Source: Tubiluchus corallicola (taxonomy: Eukaryota; Priapulida; Priapulimorpha; Priapulimorphida; Tubiluchidae). From it: a stretch of 25,883 nucleotides of DNA. Location of the stretch: positions 126,001-151,883 of the forward strand of contig JAQGDQ010000532.1 in assembly GCA_030141605.1 (NCBI GenBank), read 5' to 3'. Position 1 is the stretch's first letter, and the number at the start of each line of letters is the position of its first letter. Made by a program: the position numbers and the translations under genes. This document shows positions 9,061-19,791 of this stretch, one piece after another. Below the pieces are notes generated by a model that ran no database searches, had not been told where the DNA came from, and was given only the letters and a program-made list of their open reading frames with translations.

Positions 9061-12000
9061 TGTGCATTTGTAGTAAAATGCAGTGAGTGAAAAAACAGCA
9101 AGGAAAAATTCGTAAATTATAAATTATTTTACAGAAAGGCTGCTCTTTGGAAAACAACATTTTTATTACAGTGATTATCACCTATTTTAGTACCCAGTTT
9201 GAGATGCAATAATAGAACGTGAACGAAATCAATTTTATTACGATAAAATCTCTTTTTTGGACAGAGATGACATTGAGAGGAATTGACGTGAACTGTTTGA
9301 AGAGCTCTAACGAAGCTTGATTTAAAAAATATTCGCAGTTCGAACAAGGCGCAGAGGTAATCTAATCAAGTCATAACTGAAGGCGAAAAGTTTATTATTG
9401 AAAAGTGAGCCCACGATTCGTCTTACGCAAGAGTTATTGATTGAAGTTCAGTAAAGCAAAGACAACTTGGAAGATAAAGCTGGAGAAACAGTGACAACAG
9501 CGGGACCTGTTACAAATTTACACAAGGTATACAAAGTCAGTTTGAAATTTCATACTAATGTAGTAATTTAGTCAAATTAAAACCAAAGTAGTTTAATACA
9601 TAAATTACTGAATAATATTGGTTTGTTAACAAAAATGTTAAGCAACTGTTCACTATAGTAACAATTTATTAGTAACAGAAATTATAATTAATCACAAAAA
9701 AGTAAAAATTCATTTATAAACTAAAGTCATTGTTCTATACTATAAGCAAAGATGTTAAACGAGCCTTCAAAAATAAAGCGGCCAATAAATAGACAGACAT
9801 CTCGTTGTATAGGAGCAATTAACTCTTTCTGTGTGGCTATAATGAGCTCAAATCATATAATGGCAATCAAGCTAGTAGAATGGCTGAAATGAAGAGATTA
9901 ACTGGGATGATTAGCAAAGTGCCTAGGCAGGTGGTGCAATAATTGCAAATCAACCTTATTATGCAATCAGCTGCAACATATCTCTTACTCAGTCATAGCT
10001 AAGTCTATATTCCAAAAAAGGTTAAAATGTATCAATATTATTAGGATTTACAGCTTGAACATTTCATCATACTTGTTTACTGAGTGAATACTTTTTGCTT
10101 GCACATTTGTTTGACTTTTGTCTGTTTATCCGCATATTTTCTGATTTGCATATTCGTTTGTGGCGTTGAATGACTTATTTGTCTATTTACTTCGCTGTTG
10201 TTTGCTTGATTGATAGTTTGTAATCAGTGCAAAGCAGTTCATCACAGGATGGTAACTGCAATTGGAAAAATCAGAAGCAGGTGCTGTAATTAGTACACGG
10301 TTTCATGTAACGAATTTAATATTTAGGAATAAAAACTAAAAAAATTGAAAGTAGCTAACTATTCAAAAAATTCAACAAACTCAAATTTAACACCCATCAT
10401 GCGAGACAAAAAAAATAAAAAATTTAATGACTGCAACAAAACATTATTTTTAGTCACCGGAACGGTGTCAGTTCCTATGTATCCTGCGTTGTGCACTTAG
10501 CTTCACTATGAAACTGCACAAAACACAATGCGCCAGATGGCAACACTATAATAGTTTATGCCAGCCAGTCAATTAAGCTTCGGACAGCATGCAAAGCTGT
10601 ATAAATCACTCTGGGAACCCCTAAAAATAGAGCACCTGGCAGGAGTCGGCTAGGTTTCCATGACAACAAAGGAAATGGATGCAAATCTCAGTGTTGCTAA
10701 TGATGAAACTGACATAATTGGGCATATCCTTGCCTGATTGGAAGTTAAGAAGTGTGCATAACCTGCTTATCTAATCACTGAACCCTAAGATGTGGTAGTG
10801 ATGATTCACGCGATGCTTGACTGCTAGCGCCACTAACGGATAGTAGTGGAACTAGTCTTTTGCAGGTTTTAATTGGTTATAGAGTGACATCCTATATAGT
10901 GAGATGAAATTAATGAGCTGCGTGTCGTACACACAGGAATAAAACTAATTGAGTGTTTACATCACTGGCACTGCAAAAACCAGGCGTCCCCAGAGCCTGG
11001 GATGGCGAATAAATCATTAAACAACAAAGTACATTATGTAACACTAGTATCGTCATAAACAGTTTTACTAAGTAAATTATAGCTACATTTATTTACTTGG
11101 TTGGAGGGGTGTAAATTTTAAATTGATGTGATATCTTACTTAAATAGTGAAAATCAGAAAGCCAGTGTCTTTGCACATAATTCTCAATAATTTCAAGCAT
11201 CTTCTATAATGGATTATATAACTTGTTTTCTATATGTAACCAGTACAAAACTTTTCACACAAACGATAATTTCGTTTCGAAAGATTTTTCCTGTACATCA
11301 GATCAGATCAGACAAATCAGATTTAAGAGGTAATGTTAGCGAAGAAACTGATTGTAAAATTTCATTAAAGAAGTTAAATGGACTTTGGAACATAATTGTT
11401 TTGTGTTTTTAGTAGGAAGGAGTTGAGTGTCATTCTAACGTAAGTTACTCTCACTTACTGTACACATTCACGTTGCTTACTAATCTTGTTAAGTAATGTT
11501 ATTTTGCTTGTTGATGTGTTTTTATATTTGATGTGATTGTACAACAAGTACCAATAACTATATATATATATGTTGAAATACTGGATGTTCATAGTCACAT
11601 ACTAAAAGATATGAGATCTGTTATTGCCCTAGTGGCGGAGTCCACAAGAAAGTTAATAACTAGAGTGTAACCACAATAAAGCATGAATCAGAGCCACAAG
11701 GCACCAAATCTGATTTACAAAAAAGCTTATCCAATCAGCAGTCAATTACTTTAGGTATAAACCAGCCCTTGAGTGATGACTGATGACTCGAGTGAGGTCA
11801 TCTTCACAACATTATGTATTGAAAAGTATTCTAGTGTCTGTTTGTCTGTCTGCAAACCTTCTAGAAATTAATTCCCAAAACACGAAATTTGATCGGAAGA
11901 TTAGTTTCTCAAACACTGCGTCTATAACTGCCATTTTTTTAAATTTGACCATCATGTTGAGGGTCACAGTCACGAGTAACTTAGTAAAACGAGGACTAAT

Positions 12001-12299
12001 TATACATTATCAAACAGACAACAAAAACTACAGTGACACAAAACTAGTCAGAAACTCTGAGATAAAAACCAAAAGTAAAGAATCAAACAAACTAAGCAGC
12101 CAGAACACCAACAAAATGATCAAGGTCAAAAGTCAACATCAAAGGTGAATTATAATCTGATATTCTAAAATCTAAAAACAGTATAAAACAAATTATCGCT
12201 AGATTAAAAAAGCACATGAACACTTGAGAAGTGAACATGTAAATAGTATTCGAATGTGGCCTTTAAGGCAAAGAATATTCTAGGCTGTCAATTGAGAAG
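9061..12299. other. Non-coding AT-rich sequence
   Basis: No recognisable exon, RNA gene or intact transposon. Around 10080-10215 the plus strand is a decayed TTTG/TTGC-type low-complexity tract. Around 10450-11000 base composition is more balanced, suggesting an old interspersed repeat I cannot name. Open frames at 11209-11412 and 11783-12148 show no domain and end at random. Confidence 0.45.
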
Positions 12300-12387
12300 A
12301 GAGGTCAAAAACATCAACCTTAAAAATAAGGTCAAAAATATCAGTTTAAGGTCAAAACATCAATCTCAGAAGGTCAAAAACCTCAAT
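12300..12387. repeat. Short tandem array of AAGGTCAAAA units
   Basis: Four imperfect copies of a 20- to 27-base unit around AAGGTCAAAAACATCAA. It directly adjoins the 3' side of a minus-strand SINE-like element and may be part of it. Confidence 0.7.
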
Positions 12388-12573
12388 TGCAAAGCTGGTA
12401 CCCCTATCTAATCTGCTGAGAGGGAAAGTGAAAAAATAGAGATGCAACTGCAACATCCAGGTAATAAACTGAGTGATCCATTCATTAATGTATTGACACC
12501 AGGAGATAAAGGTCACCAATCCAATTTCTAACCAGGGCAAACACCCTGACCACTCAGCTATTACCATCCACAA
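12388..12573 (-). mobile_element. tRNA-derived SINE-like element
   Basis: On the minus strand, a perfect A box (TAGCTGAGTGG) sits about 20 bases from the proposed 5' end near 12573. It is followed by GGTCAGGGTGTTTGCCCTGG, which looks like a tRNA D-arm and anticodon-arm region, and a degenerate B box (GGTTAGAAATTGG). The body runs to about 12390, where the AAGGTCAAAA tandem array begins. The weak B box suggests an old or decayed copy. The open frame at 12352-12573 is not a gene. Confidence 0.55.
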
Positions 12574-12889
12574 CTGCTTGCTTGTTTGCTTACCTAGCTA
12601 TAGGTACTTAGCGTTATTTTACAAGTTGTATCTAGGTGAACACAGCCAGGGAAACATTCATAAATTGACTTAAATATTTTTGGACGTTGGGCTAACAAAA
12701 CTGTAACAGACACTGTTGGTGAAAGTTAACGGATGACAATCTAAAGACGTTTATTTCACGATTTTCTCTTCACAACGTATAAATTTTGTCGAAAAACTGA
12801 AACTCAATGCTGTATTTGCATCCAACAAGGCATGTAATGAGCAAGTCAAAGAAAACAGAAAGCCTAAAAATTAAAATTAGAATGAGGCC

Positions 12890-13280
12890 ATTCAGTGAGC
12901 ATGCAAGCCCACGTGGTCAAGTAAAGTCATTATGGGCAAAATTTTTCATTTTGACACTTTCTGACCTTGTGACCTAAATCTTTGGCCTGCTGCACCCCTA
13001 AAAGCAATGAGTTTCAGACCTTATCCCTGTGCGAACTCTGGCAATTTTAACCACATCCGTTTTTTTATTTTACAACGCATTTGACCTCGTGACCTTGACC
13101 TGTAACCTAAAAGAGGTCATTTCAACTGTTACTGGACCTATTTTGCCAAACTTGGTCAAATTACCCGTTCAGTCCGTTCTGACCCACACAGCCAGGCGTC
13201 ATTTTCCAGGCGTCAACAATTACTGTCCCACAACGAATTATTGCCAATTAGACACACACTTGCAAAGCAAGCACACAATA
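12890..13280. repeat. TGACCTTG-rich interspersed block
   Basis: Repeated TGACCTTGTGACC, TGACCTCGTGACCTTGACC and TGGTCAAA words suggest an old repeat made of TGACC-type motifs, a texture familiar from mollusc and other invertebrate genomes. No ends or target duplications are visible. The 110-codon open frame at 13029-13361 overlaps it and has no recognised domain. Confidence 0.35.
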
Positions 13281-13571
13281 CTACGGAGGCTGAAAAATTT
13301 ACATGTCAAAGGATATTTAAATTATTCAGGCCAGCTTGAGTTTTACCATAAATATAATTAAATAGGCACAGCAAGCTTATGAATAACGATTTTGCGGTTG
13401 GGTGTTGACTTAAGTCGTACCCTACTAATAAGTCAACAGACTGCAGCATGCTGCTTCTTAAATAAAAGTGATTATCCACATCGCTGATCAATATTCAGTA
13501 AGTAAATTACACTGGAATCAGATATCCTTAATACCAAACAACTTGTATGTTGAGGGGACGGGTTGCATGGC

Positions 13572-13625
13572 AGCTCCATGGCTGAGTGGATAGAGGTGCA
13601 CACGTCAGGATATTCGTTTTTGGAA
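13572..13625 (+). mobile_element. Possible SINE head fragment
   Basis: A perfect A box, TGGCTGAGTGG, occurs in the context GCAGCTCCATGGCTGAGTGG, but no good B box lies at the expected spacing. This may be a truncated tRNA-type SINE or chance. Confidence 0.25.
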
Positions 13626-13787
13626 GTACGATGAATAAATCTTGACTATTTGCAGAACGGAAGGCTGAATCCACTAATGAAAAAAAGCAAATAGTGCAGC
13701 AAATCAGAGACAATAGTACAGTGGTCTGTTATACAGGTGGGGCTGTAAAATACAGCTAAACTACATGAGAGTTTATCATCCAAGTAT

Positions 13788-14066
13788 TGCATCTCATCTC
13801 ATCTCGCACTGCCTCACATCTCCTCACCTCACATTGCCTCACTTCACCTCATCTCACCTCACCTCACATCGCATCACTTCACCTCACATTGCCTCACTTC
13901 ACCTCACCTCACATTGCCTCATCTCACCTCACCTCACCTCACCTCACATCTACTCATCTCACCTTACCTCACATTGCCTCACCTCATTTCACCTCACATT
14001 GCCTCACCTCACATCGCCTCACCTCACATTGGCTCACCTCACCTCACATTGCCTCACTTCACCTCA
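13788..14066. repeat. Pentamer satellite (TCACC)n with CTCACATTGC higher-order unit
   Basis: The basic five-base period TCACC/TCATC/TCACT/TCACA persists for about 280 bases. It is interrupted regularly by CATTGCC or CATCGCC, giving mixed larger units of 15-30 bases. Because the array is low in stop codons it creates two overlapping Thr/Ser/His/Leu-rich open frames (13765-14085 and 13787-14074), which are not genes. Confidence 0.95.
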
Positions 14067-14189
14067 ATCAGTAAATTCAGTGTAACTTCTTAAAAACAAC
14101 ATAAAATCTAATCTGCTAGATTTTGATAAACTGCTGCTATTCATATTCTAGCAATGTTGTATTAATACATGTGTTGTACTTGTTTTCTG

Positions 14190-14375
14190 CATGCGCATCT
14201 AACTTTATGGACAACAACCGACAATGGAAATAATCATACTTTAAAATACTTCCTTGTGTTATCCCTGCTACGGTTACACACCTCTTTCCTATTTTTGTTT
14301 TGAATGATGTCACTGTACTTTTGTTTGTGTGATGTGAACGTGAATAAAGTTAATTCGATTCAATTCGGTTTAATT
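14190..14375 (+). mobile_element. Probable LINE 3' end
   Basis: The plus strand ends in GTGAACGTGAATAAAG followed by a short ATTCGATTCAATTCGG simple repeat. An AATAAA-type signal leading into a brief tandem tail rather than poly(A) is typical of CR1/L2-type non-LTR retrotransposon 3' ends. No reverse transcriptase is present upstream, so it would be a 5'-truncated remnant. The 5' limit is a guess. Confidence 0.4.
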
Positions 14376-14750
14376 ACTATCACTTCTCATAGGAGTAGAT
14401 AAGCTTAAATCTTGGTACTTACAAGTCAGATGCATTGATTAAGACTGGCATGTGCATTTGTCAGTATCCTAGTGTAAAAGCCCATTATCATGCAAATATA
14501 AAGGGTTGAAGGCTTAGAAACCCACCAGGCAGCATGGGCAGGCAGGCACGTAACAATGTTTTGTTACTAATTTTATGTAAAGCTAACTATAACTACCATT
14601 TTACGTTGACGTTTTATACATTGCTTCATGTAAAAGAAAGCCAGGTGCCAGTTAACTCAAAAAATTACAGCACCAAGAAATTGAGAAATAGCATTTTTAT
14701 TACCAGCCAATGACTCTAAATAAATTTCAAAAGGAATCCCCCGCCCAATA

Positions 14751-15060
14751 GTTTAGTTTAGTTTGGTTTAGTTTTCCAAAATGCCATGGTATTATGTACA
14801 CTGTTACATACATTACATTACACGTTTTTCCTACAACAAATTCAAAATTTTAGAAGATATTTGGATATAGGCTCAGACAAGAAAGAAAACTTGTAAAGGC
14901 TTAAGGCCTTGAAAAGGCCAAAATGTAAAATTGCAAAATAAAATAAATAAGGAGAATGAAAATGGCAATGAAAAATGAATGTGATGATGATGAAAATAAA
15001 AATTAGATGAGAATGCAAACAAGAAACAATCAACTGCGTTATTCCAAAAGTCATGGTTGG
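14751..15060 (-). mobile_element. Possible LINE 3' end with (AACTA)n tail
   Basis: On the minus strand, sequence containing ATACCATGGCATTTTGG runs into AACTAAACCAAACTAAAC at 14751-14776, a five-base simple tail. This resembles the 3' end of a truncated non-LTR retrotransposon. The open frame at 14842-15054 (Phe/Leu/His-rich) lies in its putative 3' untranslated region and shows no domain. The extent toward 15060 is uncertain. Confidence 0.35.
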
Positions 15061-15740
15061 GACAACAGCCTTAGGACTTCTATACTTCTTGTTTCATTCT
15101 TCATGCTCCGCATTCCACCCCCCGGTTCTTCTAATTATGTGAAACCCTGCAGGGTATTATGGAAAGCCAGGTCGCTCTAATTAAAAGTCCAGGGCAGGAA
15201 ATTAAGAGCCTTTAATTATGGTAACAAATGAAATACCTGGAACAAACCATTTGAACTAGGTAGAGGGTAATTATATGCTGATCACAAGTGATAAAAAATA
15301 CAGGTGAGCCAGGTAGAGGGTAATTATATGCGGGGAGATAAAACTGATCACAAGTGATAAAAACTACAGGTGTCGAAAATCACTAAAATATGAGTATTTA
15401 AAATCTTAATATCAATATTATTATTATTAATGACGGTATAAACTCACATGTTGTAATTCAAATAAACAGACAGTAATAAATAAACAAACAAAAGAATGGG
15501 TAAACAAGAAAACTAATGAGTGGATGAATGATCGAATAAACTAATTAACAAGTACAATGAATAACAAAGAAACGAAGAATCATCAATTTCATAACCAAGC
15601 ATTCGAGCAACCGACCAGCCAAATAACCAACTGATCAGTTATGTAACCAATCTTAGAATTTATAGATCAAGAACACAATTTATAAAAGGCAAAAGATAAA
15701 AAAGATAACACTTATTTACCGGCGCCCATTTTAACAAGCT
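15061..15740. other. Non-coding, low-complexity rich stretch
   Basis: Contains the local duplication at 15256-15374 and an AAAC/AATA-type low-complexity tract at about 15465-15560, followed by CCAA/ACCA-rich sequence to about 15655. No exon was recognised. Confidence 0.5.
15256..15374. repeat. Two-copy direct duplication with internal length difference
   Basis: AGGTAGAGGGTAATTATATG ... CTGATCACAAGTGATAAAAA ... ACAGGTG occurs twice in tandem. The second copy carries about 14 extra bases (CGGGGAGATAAAA region) between the two blocks. Either the first copy lost them or the second gained them. Confidence 0.88.
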
Positions 15741-15996
15741 GAAGTTCTATTCAGTTTTATTTCGCACAAATAAATTCAGGTATCATAATAAGAACTTAAT
15801 TACAGGTGAAATAATAAGTCAAATAACATCAGGACAAAGTCATTTAACGACTTACACTTACAACAATACAGACAATAGCGCAACACACAAACAACGAATA
15901 GCATGATATGGGATATATACCCTGGCTTTGGCAGCTGCTAGTCTCGAACTCCAGACTGTGTGTTTACAGTCCGAAATCTAGGCCACTCGGACACAT
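15741..15996 (-). mobile_element. tRNA-derived SINE
   Basis: On the minus strand the head, near 15996, reads GTGTCCGAGTGGCCTAGA, with an A box one base off consensus. It continues to GGAGTTCGAGACTAG, a B-box-like block, about 45 bases later. The long D-arm wording resembles Leu/Ser-type tRNAs. A body of about 170 bases ends in GCGAAATAAAACTGAAT near 15750. It differs from the SINEs at 741-1016 and 12388-12573, so at least two SINE families are present. The precise 3' end is uncertain. Confidence 0.62.
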
Positions 15997-16718
15997 CAAT
16001 CAATAAATCGACAATTAATCTGGCAACAGATCGACAAATCAACCAACTAATCATTAAAAACGGAATTAAAAATCATTTAAAAACAAAACTGACCGTGCAA
16101 ACAGTGACTTAGCAAAACAAAAGCAGGATTTCGTTAATTCATCAAGGTATCCGTCTGTGATCTGTGTTTTATTAATAAACAGTGATTAATTGGCTAATTA
16201 TGCATGGTGTATTTGCAACCTGTGACGTCAGCTGCCAATATCAGATGAACAAACGTCTGCGTTTCACAAATCTATTCTGCAATATCAATCCGTGCACAGA
16301 CAACATGAAACAATTGCATACGCAACCCCCAAGAATGCATTCGCTATCAAAATAGAATAATTCACAAAATACAATCATCATCACTGGACAGTTTATGAGT
16401 TCTGTCACCTTGTAGTTTAATTCACACTCCCATGAATGCAAATAAAACACGTGATGCGGCCATCAGAATGAAGCAATCAACTTACGAACAGGTTTCAGTG
16501 CTTTTGGGTTCTTAGTAAATTGCCCCTAATCGTTGAGCAGTGAGGCAGTGTAGGAGAAATTGTATCATAAGGTGTGATAAATCACCTCGGGTCATTGGGT
16601 GGAAGATTGGAAAGGCAATGTGGGGTGGGATGGCAATGGAGAGAAAATAAAATTAAGTGGCGTTTAATGTATCTTAATCCTACACAGACGTCTTTGTGTT
16701 TAAGTGTATTCAAATCAG
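15997..16718. other. Non-coding AT-rich sequence
   Basis: The first 60 bases are ATCAATC/ATCGACAA-like low-complexity sequence. The minus-strand open frame at 16241-16450 has no recognisable domain. No RNA gene was found. Confidence 0.45.
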
Positions 16719-16915
16719 ATTGTATTGCATTGTGTTGTATTGTGTTATATTGAATTATACGTCATTCTATTGATTTTTGGATTGGATTATATTGTATTGC
16801 ATTGTATTGTACTGTACTGTACTGTACTGTACTGTATTGTATTGTACTGGATTGGATTATATTAGATTACATAAGATTAGATTACATTCTATTGAACTAG
16901 ATTAGTTTATATTAT
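16719..16915. repeat. Pentamer repeat (TATTG / TACTG / GATTA)n
   Basis: A five-base period dominates: TTGTATTGCA, then five TACTG copies near 16809-16835, then GGATT and AGATTA variants toward 16915. The centre is most regular and the edges decay. Confidence 0.9.
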
Positions 16916-19272
16916 TTGGTTGAGCCGCAAGGCAATTTCATGCATATTTAAAATTTTTCAACTATGCAAGTTGTAATTTTTAGCATTTATTGTGTTGCCA
17001 TGAGATAAAATAATTATTCATTAGGAAAACTTCATAATAGCGAATTAGCTCCTGGTTTCTTAATATTTCAAAAAAGAAACTTTTCACAAATTAATTTTGA
17101 TTATTAGAGTTAGCAGCTGACACACATCCTTTTGCAGATGAACCAACTTCCAATTCAAATAAAACTGTCAAAGTTTTTTTACAAGCTTTTCTCTTCAATT
17201 TCATTACAAGCTAAACTTCAGCCATACGTGAAATGTGTAAATAAAAGCTACAATCAATTATAAAGAGTCCATTTTGTACCATAAAAAATAATTCAATTCA
17301 AGTAAAGCAGCTATGACACACGTACGATTGATGTCATTCACCACAAGCTGGACGACTACCATGAAGTCTGTACTAGCATTCTTGCGCCCATTACATCATG
17401 AAAAACAATGAAAATTCCGGTCGTCCCTCTCCTATAATGGGCGCAGCCGCCTTATAATATCCCTGTTAGAGCTAATGCATTTTCACTGGCTTCCTAGGGA
17501 TCATATAGGCTTCATTGCTGACTGTGCTATGGTGTGTCTCAGTAACTGGGATGTGTGAATAATAATGAACGTTGTTGTAGCGCTCGTTCTGTGATTTGAA
17601 TGATAACAGTTTAAACTGCGATTTCAGAAGTTTTGTAAATTAGTGAATAATTGCAAAGTGCGTGTTTCAAGGCTGAAAGTTAATAACAATTTTTATTCAC
17701 TTGTGCATAAATAGTAGTTATTTAGGAAGCAAGTTACTTTCAATCTTATAGGAGACGTTACTTTGACTACTATAGTAGTTTTTTAGGAGTGAGAAATATC
17801 TTATCAGAAAGTTTATATTTTATATAAACAATTTTATATATAAAGCATAAGAAAATATATAAAGCATAAGAAAAGAAAGAAAGCATAAGAAGATTATATA
17901 TGATCACTAAAAGCAATATAACTTGCAGAGTAAGACCCTAGAACAGGCAGAATGATAAAAGTAATGCCACGAAACGGCATAAAAATAATACAGTTGTTTT
18001 TTAAATAAGTACCAAAATTATGAAGTTAGTAAACCTTGTATTGTTTAAGAAATTGTAAGTTATATAATTTTATAGTATGTGCAGTACAAACGCAGACAAA
18101 TAGATATGTAATAAAATATTTGAAAAATAATGAGTTAGTCATGTGTTCCATTGTTGTCAGTTACTCTAAGTGCATAAACTAGGCATACTTAGAAGATGCC
18201 ATTTTGTTTGTGAACAGGGATAAAAAAACCTGTATGACTAAAATTTTAAAGTTAGAAAAAATACGTTTGCAATTTCATTTCAAGCAAAGAATAGCAGAGT
18301 CCCCTATGTAAAGATTAAAGAAAGAAAAACGTGCTGTAAGGTCGGAAGAAAAGTCTGAAGTTGCACGAAATTTTCATGCTGAGAACAAAAGAAACCATTT
18401 TACTGTTAAAAAGGTACTACTTCCAAAAATCAATAAAAATTCTTTTAAAACTGTCAAGATTTCGTTTTTTACGAGTTTCGTTAAGGAAGATTAACAATTA
18501 TCTGATTTTGAAACTCCGGAGGTACATTTTTGTATTAATATAAAAGAAAACAATTTGATTAGAGTTAGCAGCATTTAAGCAGACGAAATATGCCTTAACA
18601 CTCTTCATGGTTATGGCAAAAATTGCAGAAAACTTTGTTACCATCAAAAATATTTCTGGCCAGTACTGCTGAGGGCAAAATTTGATTACACAAGGTCTTG
18701 ATGGGCACATTGGTAGTGGAATTCTCCACATAATTGTGCGTGTCGCATGTAATTTTTCTTATTAGATCAAACTGTGACAGAGTTGCAGTCAATAAATACG
18801 GGAAAATCAGCAGTGACAGGAATTGATCCGGGACTGGAAAGCGATGGAACAGGAGGAAAACATCGCCCTCGTGCCAGTTAATCTACAAAAGTAATACTGT
18901 TTGCCTCCGTTGACAAAATTTCCATCAAATGCATGCCATTTTTTCTTAATTTATTAAGTTTTTCTGAACATCTGAAACAAAAGTGTTGCAAGATTTGAGC
19001 AAGAATAATCTGATGTGGTTCCACCAAGAACGTAAGCGGTCATTCAACTTTGTGTATCAGCAATTGGTAGCAAAAACACAGGCATTCAACTACTTCTTGA
19101 TGACAATTGTTTTATAATAATTTTTACTAGTATTTGTCCCACAAAGTCCTCTGGCAGTCTAAGCAGGAGCTACTTTTTAAGTTTTTTACACAGAATTGGC
19201 TTCTAATGTTCTTAACAAGATTACATTGTCACTAGAAATCTAGCGATGTGTTCTATCGTTGTTTGACTAAGC
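16916..19272. other. Non-coding AT-rich sequence
   Basis: No exon was recognised. It holds crossing short inverted repeats at 17350-17446, a small AAGCATAAGAAA tandem patch at about 17838-17892, and a minus-strand patch at 18595-18792 with a weak zinc-finger-like C-x2-C motif. The latter is discussed as a finding rather than called as a gene. Confidence 0.45.
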
Positions 19273-19436
19273 TCAATCAGTGATTAGTGATCAAACTTAA
19301 TCAATCGGTGATTGGTGATCAAACTTAATCAATCAGTGATTAGTGATCAAACTTAATCATTCGGTGATTGGTGATAAAATTTAATCAATCGGTGATTGGT
19401 GATCAAACTTAATTAATAGGTGATTGGTTAAAGCAA
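19273..19436. repeat. 28-bp minisatellite, about 6 copies
   Basis: Tandem copies of TCAATCGGTGATTGGTGATC plus AAACTTAA. The period is exactly 28 in the first copies. Each unit contains the inverted repeat CAATC-GGT-GATTG (or the CAATCAGTGATT form), so each copy can fold as a small hairpin. Confidence 0.93.
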
Positions 19437-19680
19437 AATGATCGCCCATTATTGAAAAAAAATATTTCAGCAAACCACAAGTCAACTCGAATAAACAATT
19501 CGGTTTTTTCTTGTTTTTTGACTGAATTCTTGGAAGGCTAATAGCCAGTTAGTTTAATATTGCATTCAAGATGTCCAAACTTTTGCTACAGAAAACTTAA
19601 TTCATTTATTAATAGAGTGAATTAATTGAATAACCAAATTTGCAAATGATGTAAAAAGGACTTCTTTTTGTGCTAACATA

Positions 19681-19791
19681 ACTAAAATCAATAAATTCAT
19701 TGATTGATGACTAAAATCAATAAGAACACTGATTGATGACTAAAATCAATAAATTCACTTATTGATAACTAAAATCAATAAATGCAGTGAT
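19681..19791. repeat. 29-bp minisatellite, 4 copies
   Basis: Four copies of ACTAAAATCAATAAATTCAC plus TGATTGATG. The best copy includes a perfect 7-base inverted repeat, AATCAAT / ATTGATT, around a 6-base loop. It lies only about 245 bases after the 28-bp array, which has a similar core. Confidence 0.92.

Noticed and set aside
8701-9347. Overlapping minus-strand open frames of 61-76 codons
   Set aside because: They lie in a CpG-richer block and overlap each other in different frames; no domain or shared splice pattern, so they are more likely shadows of a regulatory region.
11783-12148. 121-codon plus-strand open frame
   Set aside because: Long by chance in AT-rich DNA; no domain, low-complexity Lys/Asn/Ser end, and no splice or promoter context.
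13765-14085. Two overlapping open frames rich in Ser, His, Leu and Pro
   Set aside because: They are translations of the TCACC pentamer array.
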